Below, piece after piece: positions 6,074 to 11,554 of a stretch of DNA of 11,554 nucleotides (position 1 is the stretch's first letter; each line of letters opens with the position of its first letter). The notes beneath the pieces were generated by a model. It worked only from the letters and a program-made list of their open reading frames with translations. It did no database searches and was not told the origin of the DNA. The DNA is from Bacillota bacterium (lineage in GTDB: Bacteria > Bacillota > Clostridia > Acetivibrionales > JAEZXR01). The position numbers and the translations under genes were made by a program. The stretch is taken from positions 1-11,554 of the forward strand of contig JAEZXR010000017.1 in assembly GCA_023419605.1 (NCBI GenBank), written 5' to 3'.

Positions 6074-7684
6074 TTAAGCTTCTGCGTAAATTGCATAATG
6101 GGTTAAAAATTCATCCCACATTTTATCTACTTCATCCTCATGAACATCCAGATCAAAACTTAGTACGGATATTTTTTCAAACATCTTTAGTGCCATATAG
6201 ATGAACCTACCGTTCAGAACCGGAAGGAGATCCCTTATTTTGCCGATATCCACGATATTTACACATAAAGCGCGTCCTTTAAACGATACTTCCTTCATCA
6301 TTTCCCGATGCAGGTCCAATGCTTCACTTAATGTCATATTGTTGGTTTCCCAGTATATTCCGTATTCATCCTGGTATCCTGCAGGCATGCTTTGACATTC
6401 ATGTCCTAATTTAATACCATGCTTTTCTCTTTCCTCCAGATTAAGGATGGGCATTTTCTTTTCCCGTACACGGAAGGTCTGTGAATTATATAAGGGGATC
6501 TTGCTGTTGATAATAAAATCCGTAGTAAAACGGACTGTTTCAGGAGTTTCGCCGGGAAATCCGACAATAAAGTGTGTCAGGAGCGATATACGGGAAGATG
6601 TTATATTGTTGATTGCTGTTTCTATTTGCTGGGTAGTTACCTGTTTGTTTATGTTTTGCAATATTTGCCCGTGGGCTGACTCGATACCGAAGGCAGCCAT
6701 TTTGCAGCCCGCTTTAGCCATAAGGTCGGTAATCTCCTTATCCTGCACATCGGTTGCGCGAACCCAACAATCCCACGTGATCGGAAGTTTTTCCCGGATG
6801 ATCAGTTCACATAATTCCTTCAGCCTTTCCTTCGGGGCTGAAAAAACACTGTCAAAAATGGAAATATGCCTTATGTTACATTCTTCAACGAAGTACTTCC
6901 AGTCGGAAAATATCTTTTTGGCACTTTTGAAGCGAAATTTGCCTCGAAGGTGATAGGTACAGAATTTGCAGCGGAATGGGCAACTACGGCTTGCTTCATA
7001 GTAAACCTTCTTTTCCTCATTGTATATGACCAGATTCCAATCCGGAGGTGGATATGAATCCAAATCCATGTAAGGTGCAGGTTCAGTTACTGCTACAGAA
7101 TTATCTTCCTTTCGGTAGGCGATTCCCTGAATGTCGTCTATGGGCTTTCCGTCCAGCAGGGCTCTTAGCAGCGCCGGATACGTATGTTCCCCTTCCCCGA
7201 TGACGGCATAATCCGCTTTTGCCGTATATTCAGGGTTGATTTCAACGAGAGGCCCGCCCAGTATTATTTTCTTATGAGGCGCATGACTGCGAATAAATCC
7301 GATTACATTATCCAATTCCCGTTCGTCGATAATAAATGTGGTTGACAAAGAAACAAAAGGTGAATCTTCTTCTAATGTTGAAGCAAGGGTGTTTTTTCCT
7401 TCTTCGCTGGCAAATAGGGCAAGGTTGTTCCATTTGAAAGAAAGTCCGTTTCTTTTCAACATACTCATTAATGTAATACTGGTACAGCAATCCGTCTCTG
7501 CATACCCTCGATGCTCGTCATTAATATTTGCCGGAAACAATGTATGTGCTTCAGGCGAATCATAATCCTTTCTTATATATAGTTTTGTCGGGTCGACTTC
7601 CTTTCCTTTATATCGTAATGGGATGTCTTGTCTGTAACTGAATGCTTCAGAATATACGCCACTTAATAATATTGTGTCAATCAT
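6074..7684 (-). CDS. Cobalamin-type (class B-like) radical SAM protein, copy 1 (promoter-distal)
   Basis: The 536-residue protein has an N-terminal Rossmann-like domain of B12-binding type: a VSLSTTFII strand near 111-119, ILGGPL (141-146) and YAVIGEGE (159-166). A radical SAM core follows with CPFRCKFC, so Cys235/Cys239/Cys242 should hold the [4Fe-4S] cluster that cleaves SAM, plus FGIESA (332-337) and GFPGET (375-380). The C-terminal 130 residues are unassigned. The classical DxHxxG cobalamin motif is not visible, as in many class B radical SAM methyltransferases. In overall layout it recalls PhpK-like methyltransferases found in natural-product clusters (from memory, not verified). It is the near-duplicate of the preceding gene, 15 nt away; AGGAGG overlaps that gene's stop codon. 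Its own stop overlaps the flavoenzyme's alternative start. Likely role: C-methylation or another radical modification of the polyketide. The exact reaction is unknown. Confidence 0.85.
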   Translation of the reverse strand: MIDTILLSGVYSEAFSYRQDIPLRYKGKEVDPTKLYIRKDYDSPEAHTLFPANINDEHRGYAETDCCTSITLMSMLKRNGLSFKWNNLALFASEEGKNTLASTLEEDSPFVSLSTTFIIDERELDNVIGFIRSHAPHKKIILGGPLVEINPEYTAKADYAVIGEGEHTYPALLRALLDGKPIDDIQGIAYRKEDNSVAVTEPAPYMDLDSYPPPDWNLVIYNEEKKVYYEASRSCPFRCKFCTYHLRGKFRFKSAKKIFSDWKYFVEECNIRHISIFDSVFSAPKERLKELCELIIREKLPITWDCWVRATDVQDKEITDLMAKAGCKMAAFGIESAHGQILQNINKQVTTQQIETAINNITSSRISLLTHFIVGFPGETPETVRFTTDFIINSKIPLYNSQTFRVREKKMPILNLEEREKHGIKLGHECQSMPAGYQDEYGIYWETNNMTLSEALDLHREMMKEVSFKGRALCVNIVDIGKIRDLLPVLNGRFIYMALKMFEKISVLSFDLDVHEDEVDKMWDEFLTHYAIYAEA

Positions 7685-7699
7685 TTTTATTTATCCTCC

Positions 7700-9307
7700 T
7701 CAATCGGTCAAAATAGCGTAATGGGTTAAAAATTCTTCCCATGCATTTTCCAGTTCCTCCTCGGGAACTGTTTCTTCCATACTTAAGACCATAATTTTTT
7801 CAAACATTTTTAGTGCCTGGTAAACAAACCGACTGTTCAAAACGAAAAGTAGTTTTCTGGCTTTATTGATATCAATTAAATTCGCACATAAAGCACGTCC
7901 CTTCAATGCCACCTCCTTCATCATAGCTTTATTCAATTGAATGGCCTCCATTAACGTCATGGTATTTGTTGTCCAGTATTCACCGTAGTCATCGGAATAG
8001 GACTCGGGGATAAAGTCACATTCATCCCCTACCTTAATGCCGAATTTCTCTTTTTCTTCCGGCTCAAGAATGGGCAGCTTAACTTCACGGATGCGAAACG
8101 CTAAGGAATTATACATGGGAATCTTGCTTCGAATCAGAAAATCAGTAGTAGAACGAACGGTCTCGACCGTCTCGCCGGGGAAGCCTACGATGAGATGAGC
8201 CAAAATCATAATTTTGGAAGCGGTAAGATGATTCACTGCATTTTCTATTTGCTGTACCGTTACCCGCTTATTCATGTTTTGCAATATTTCATCGGATGCC
8301 GATTCCAAGCCGAAAGCCACGGTCTTACATCCTGCTTTAGCCATAAGATCGGTAATCTCCTGATCCTGCATATCGGTTGCACGAACCCAGCAATCCCATG
8401 AAACAGCGAGTTTTTCCCGAATAATCAGTTCACATAGCTCCTTAAGCCTTTCTTTCGGTGCGGAAAACACGCTGTCAAAAACGGAAATATGCTTCGCCCC
8501 ACATTCTTCTACAAAATACTTCCACTCCTCAAAAATCTTTTTGGCACTTTTAAACCTGAACTTTCCTCGCAGATGGTACGTACAGAATTTGCACTTGAAA
8601 GGGCAGCTTCGGCTGGCTTCATAAGGTACGGTTTTTGCACCTTCATACCGGGCCAAATTCCAATTTACCGGAGGACACGCATCCAAATCAAGATATGGAG
8701 CCGGTTCGGTCATTACTACGGAGTCATCCTCTCTGCGGTAAGCCACCCCTTGGATATCATCCAGGGGCCTGTTTTCCAATATTGCTCGAAGTAATGCCGG
8801 GTAAGTATATTCTCCCTCCCCTATTACCGCATAATCAGCCTTCGCGGTATATTCGGGATTCAGTTCTACCAGAGGCCCGCCTAATATGATTTTTTTCCCC
8901 GGTGCATGTTCACGAATAAACTGGATAACATTATCCAGTTCCTTTTCGGACAAGATAAATGTTGTTGATAGGGAAACCGTAGGCGCATCTGTCTGCAGGG
9001 ATACAGCGATAGACTTTTTTCCTGTTTCATTAGAAAATAAAGCAAGGTTATTCCATACAAAGGAAAGTCCATTTCTTTCCAGGATGCTCATAAGAGTCAC
9101 GCTGGTGCAGCTATCCGTCTCTGTAAAAACACTTTCCTCATCTTGAACATTTACCGGAAAAGGCACAAACATTTCTGCCGAATCAAAGTCTTTTCTTATA
9201 TACAGTTTTTTGGGGTCTATATTCTTTCCTTTTCGTTTTAGAATATCTGTTTGTCTATAACCGTCAAATTCAGAGTAAACCCCACTTAATAAAATTGTGT
9301 CAACCAT
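7700..9307 (-). CDS. Cobalamin-type (class B-like) radical SAM protein, copy 2 (promoter-proximal)
   Basis: The 535-residue product aligns without internal gaps to the downstream copy; by hand I count about 370 identical positions (about 70%). The radical SAM cluster motif CPFKCKFC gives Cys235/239/242. ILGGPLVELNPEYTAKADYAV (141-161) marks the B12-type Rossmann domain; FGLESA (332-337) and GFPGET (375-380) complete the core. Identity is highest around 251-300 (44 of 50) and lowest at the two ends and in 401-450 (29 of 50), suggesting shared chemistry with divergent substrate recognition. AAGGAGGGG precedes the ATG. The PKS stop is 141 nt upstream and the second copy follows after 15 nt. As with its twin, a methyltransferase acting on a polyketide is the most likely role, unproven; other B12 radical SAM reactions (ring contraction, cyclisation) are possible. 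Confidence 0.85.
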   Translation of the reverse strand: MVDTILLSGVYSEFDGYRQTDILKRKGKNIDPKKLYIRKDFDSAEMFVPFPVNVQDEESVFTETDSCTSVTLMSILERNGLSFVWNNLALFSNETGKKSIAVSLQTDAPTVSLSTTFILSEKELDNVIQFIREHAPGKKIILGGPLVELNPEYTAKADYAVIGEGEYTYPALLRAILENRPLDDIQGVAYRREDDSVVMTEPAPYLDLDACPPVNWNLARYEGAKTVPYEASRSCPFKCKFCTYHLRGKFRFKSAKKIFEEWKYFVEECGAKHISVFDSVFSAPKERLKELCELIIREKLAVSWDCWVRATDMQDQEITDLMAKAGCKTVAFGLESASDEILQNMNKRVTVQQIENAVNHLTASKIMILAHLIVGFPGETVETVRSTTDFLIRSKIPMYNSLAFRIREVKLPILEPEEKEKFGIKVGDECDFIPESYSDDYGEYWTTNTMTLMEAIQLNKAMMKEVALKGRALCANLIDINKARKLLFVLNSRFVYQALKMFEKIMVLSMEETVPEEELENAWEEFLTHYAILTD

Positions 9308-9448
9308 TTTTCCCCTCCTTAAATTTTGACTTTTTATCCCATCCGTTTTCCGCTTTGACGAAAGCTTTTCAACATCCGGCAGGGCAACTTGAATGTCCTC
9401 CTTTCTCCCGTATACGCTGTCCCACAGTTGAATTGCTTTTGCTAATTG
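9308..9448 (-). other. 141-nt spacer between PKS stop and first radical SAM gene
   Basis: The spacer is open (no stop) in the frame shared by the PKS and the radical SAM gene. After the PKS TAG (9449-9451) it reads QLAKAIQLWDSVYGRKED, then IQVALPDVEKLSSKRKTDG, and on into the radical SAM ATG. There is no ATG, GTG or TTG in that frame. An AAAGGAGG near 9398-9405 precedes only a 17-codon ORF starting with TTG in another frame. No terminator-like stem is seen, in agreement with cotranscription. Confidence 0.5.
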
Positions 9449-11554
9449 CTACTTTACGTATAACTTCTCGCAAAGTGCAATAATGGGCGCATAGGCTTCG
9501 GGTTCGGACATCAGCATATAATGGCTGGAAGTGTCAACATCCTCCAAATGGAATTTCGGAAACTGTTTCTCCCATTCTTCCCAATAATCAACGTGTTCAA
9601 ATGCTATTTTATCGTCTACAACAGTGAAATAGGGTTCTAATTTACCGAAGAACTTTCTGCTTTTATTGCGGAAGTAATAGCAAGTAACTGCCTGTGGATT
9701 TACCAGCGGCAAAGCAAAATATTGGTCGATGGCATAGGCCTGTTGTATAGTTACCGCTTTTTTGATCATATGCTGCAACAGGGTTCCATCCATACCCAGT
9801 CCCCGGCTTTTTGCAAGCTGTACGACTTGCTTCAAAAATTCCTCATTGTCCGCATCCGGGTTCACCTCTTTGCGGTGTATAAGTGTTTTAAACATTTTCT
9901 TTGAGCCTTGAGGAATTGTAGATAACAGCGCAGAGTTAATTGCCTGCATAATCCTATTTTTCTCTATTATATTTTCATTTTCCGGTTCGGTACGCTCTTT
10001 CGGGTCGACATAGATTGAATCCAACATAACGATTGTATCTACAGTTTGTCCGACTTCCTGCAACTGCCGGGTAACTTCATAGCATAAACGCCCTGCCAAG
10101 GAATACCCTCCCAGGTCGTACGGTCCTTCGGGCTGTATTGCTCGTATAATTTGCACATAATACGAAGCCATGGCTTCAATTCCCTGTAAAGGTACATCGT
10201 CCGTAGTCAAGCCACGCGCCTGAATCCCGTAAAAGGGGCGTTTACTCTTTCGTGCAATCCCTTTATACAAATCTACTCTGCCTGACCCCGGGTGAATCCA
10301 AAATACAGGCCGTCCTTCCGTATTCCGGTTCAGGTGAATAAGTTCCGGAAATGCAGAACCCTGGGCTGAAGGCATATTCTTTGGTTTTATCGATGCAGGG
10401 GGCGGGTTTAGTCCTGTTTTAGACAGTTCTTTCTGCAAAAAACCGGTCAATGTACGGATATTGGGATTCTCATGAATATGGTTTAGGGTTATTACAACAC
10501 CAAAACTTTTATTGATTTTCCGCACCCATTCCATCCCTGAAATAGAATCCATGCCGATATCAAGGAATTTTGCTTCGGCGTCAATGTCTTCTTGCTTCAT
10601 ATCCAGTGCTTCTGCCAGCATCCGGGTAAGTTCCTCCTGCACAGACATTCCTGTGCCGTTCTCCTGTGCTTTTGCTTCGGGCATAGCTTCCTCGCTTCTT
10701 ACACCGCGCGGCAATGCAGGGCTTGTCAGCGGTAATGTGCTTATTTGAGGGTTTTGGGCTGTATTTTTTTCCGTTTCGACTGCCTGATTTGTCAAAGGGC
10801 GTAAAAGTATGTTATTGGGTTTTTCCTGGGAGTTCTGCGAAAGTGCAGCCGTTTGCAAAATACCCTTATCATCTTCCCTTTCCAGCGGGCTGCTTGATGC
10901 CGGAATTCCCGTTATGTCAGCACGGGACCTGGATATCCAGTAGCTTTCTCCTGCAAAAGGATAGGTAGGCAGGTTTACACGGTACGGCTTGTTTTCTCCG
11001 TACAGCTTATTCCAATCCAGCGCAAGACCTTTTACCCAGAAGTCTGCCAGCTTCCCGTATTTTTTGCGTTGAATCCACTTGTCGATTGCTTCCTGTAATT
11101 CTTCGTCCAATGTAAAAGCATCCAGAGTATCTTTATGGTGCCTTACCTGTCCATAGTACAGGTCGTCTATATCTGCCTGCCCGTGCACAAATGACTCCAG
11201 TTTTTGTAAAAGCTCCTCCGTGGAACTCACAATGAGTGCCAGGCGCTCTTCCATGGCTTCACGCCCTGTTTGGAGGGTATAGGCCATATCCTCCAGGTTG
11301 ATATTGCCTGCAAACTCCTTATCGTCGATTGCAGCAGCCAATTCCTGAACCTGTTCTTTAAGTCTCTCTTCATTCTTTGCCGACAGTACGATAATTACAG
11401 GGTTCTCTTCCGGTCTTTGCTCTCTGTGCCTGGGAACATACTCTTCAACTATAATATGTGCATTCCCTCCGCCAGCCCCGAAGGAGGATATGCCTGCAAT
11501 CCTTGGGTATTCCTTCATCTCCCCGTCCATTTCCACCTGGGGCTGCTGCCAGTG
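9449..11554 (-). CDS. Trans-AT polyketide synthase, C-terminal module: KS end - linker - ACP - thioesterase (5' part outside window)
   Basis: The reading frame stays open to the window edge (701 residues; HWQQPQVEMDG at the edge is typical KS sequence), so the GTG at 11536 is not the real start. Numbering from the edge: GISSFGAGGGNAH (21-33) is the end of a ketosynthase, whose catalytic Cys and His lie outside. Residues 50-200 are the KS-linker/AT-docking region ending in LPTYPF (195-200); no AT domain is present, hence trans-AT. A disordered Q/N/P/T-rich linker (about 205-300) leads to an ACP (about 303-376) with FLDIGMDSISGMEW: Ser337 takes phosphopantetheine and Trp343 is at Ser+6. A type I thioesterase follows (about 405-701) with IHPGSG (420-425), nucleophile Ser485 in GGYSLAG, Asp512 and His678. 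The Ser-to-His distance (193) is unusually long, pointing to an enlarged lid. No KR, DH or MT lies between KS and ACP here. It should load the last extender and release the chain. Confidence 0.92.
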   Translation of the reverse strand, partial: HWQQPQVEMDGEMKEYPRIAGISSFGAGGGNAHIIVEEYVPRHREQRPEENPVIIVLSAKNEERLKEQVQELAAAIDDKEFAGNINLEDMAYTLQTGREAMEERLALIVSSTEELLQKLESFVHGQADIDDLYYGQVRHHKDTLDAFTLDEELQEAIDKWIQRKKYGKLADFWVKGLALDWNKLYGENKPYRVNLPTYPFAGESYWISRSRADITGIPASSSPLEREDDKGILQTAALSQNSQEKPNNILLRPLTNQAVETEKNTAQNPQISTLPLTSPALPRGVRSEEAMPEAKAQENGTGMSVQEELTRMLAEALDMKQEDIDAEAKFLDIGMDSISGMEWVRKINKSFGVVITLNHIHENPNIRTLTGFLQKELSKTGLNPPPASIKPKNMPSAQGSAFPELIHLNRNTEGRPVFWIHPGSGRVDLYKGIARKSKRPFYGIQARGLTTDDVPLQGIEAMASYYVQIIRAIQPEGPYDLGGYSLAGRLCYEVTRQLQEVGQTVDTIVMLDSIYVDPKERTEPENENIIEKNRIMQAINSALLSTIPQGSKKMFKTLIHRKEVNPDADNEEFLKQVVQLAKSRGLGMDGTLLQHMIKKAVTIQQAYAIDQYFALPLVNPQAVTCYYFRNKSRKFFGKLEPYFTVVDDKIAFEHVDYWEEWEKQFPKFHLEDVDTSSHYMLMSEPEAYAPIIALCEKLYVK

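Larger units (their letters stand above)
6074..9307 (-). repeat. Tandem gene duplication of the radical SAM gene
   Basis: Two full-length copies in the same orientation, 15 nt apart, encode proteins of 535 and 536 residues that align end to end without gaps. Both keep every recognisable catalytic motif, so this is a maintained duplication rather than a decaying copy. Confidence 0.9.

Noticed and set aside
6447..6953. 168-codon plus-strand open frame inside radical SAM copy 1
   Set aside because: Antisense shadow of a clearly real gene; no ribosome binding site or known protein pattern, and no similarity to any family.
9330..9390. 17-codon ORF with TTG start after AAAGGAGG in the PKS-radical SAM spacer
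   Set aside because: Very short, rare start and unremarkable composition; kept only as part of the spacer description.
11525..11536. GTG at 11536 as true start of the PKS protein
   Set aside because: The frame stays open to the window edge with typical ketosynthase sequence, so the gene is cut by the window.
1..11554. CRISPR array, tRNA or rRNA genes
   Set aside because: No regularly spaced repeats and no cloverleaf or rRNA-like sequence seen on either strand.

Overview
The window looks like chromosomal DNA from an anaerobic, low-to-mid-GC Gram-positive bacterium, most likely a plant-polymer-degrading member of the Clostridia. This rests on strong AGGAGG-type ribosome binding sites, Firmicutes-like protein sequences, intracellular pectin-oligosaccharide enzymes and oxygen-sensitive radical SAM and flavin chemistry. 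No rRNA, tRNA or other species-level marker is present, so the assignment is an inference.

Left part (about 120-4750) is a small sugar-catabolic unit. On the minus strand a GH105 unsaturated rhamnogalacturonyl hydrolase (2347-3366) is followed 12 nt later by a GH112 galactosyl phosphorylase (172-2334). Diverging from them on the plus strand is an AraC/XylS-type regulator (3803-4747). The 436-bp divergent region holds a near-consensus promoter for the regulator, a candidate activator-dependent promoter for the hydrolase pair, several short repeats, and a 94-bp imperfect palindrome inside the regulator's leader. Together they fit cytoplasmic breakdown of rhamnogalacturonan-I fragments: GH105 removes the unsaturated uronic acid and GH112 phosphorolyses a galactosyl disaccharide, plausibly Gal-beta-1,4-rhamnose.

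Right part (4860-11554, all minus strand) is the downstream end of a polyketide biosynthetic operon. In transcription order it holds the last module of a trans-AT type polyketide synthase (end of KS, docking/linker region, ACP, thioesterase; its start lies beyond the window), two tandem cobalamin-type radical SAM proteins about 70% identical to each other, and an Old Yellow Enzyme family flavin oxidoreductase. Gaps are 141 nt, 15 nt and a 1-nt stop/start overlap (or about 15 nt if the better start is used), so the genes are probably cotranscribed. The thioesterase should release the chain, and the two radical SAM enzymes and the flavoenzyme are candidate tailoring enzymes (C-methylation or other radical chemistry, and ene-reduction).

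The two parts meet tail to tail between the regulator and the flavoenzyme (4748-4859), where I see no strong terminator. The most interesting items are the duplicated radical SAM pair tied to the PKS terminus, the Trp at Ser+6 in the terminal ACP (a known flag for beta-branching), the enlarged thioesterase lid, and the terminator-like palindrome in the regulator's leader.
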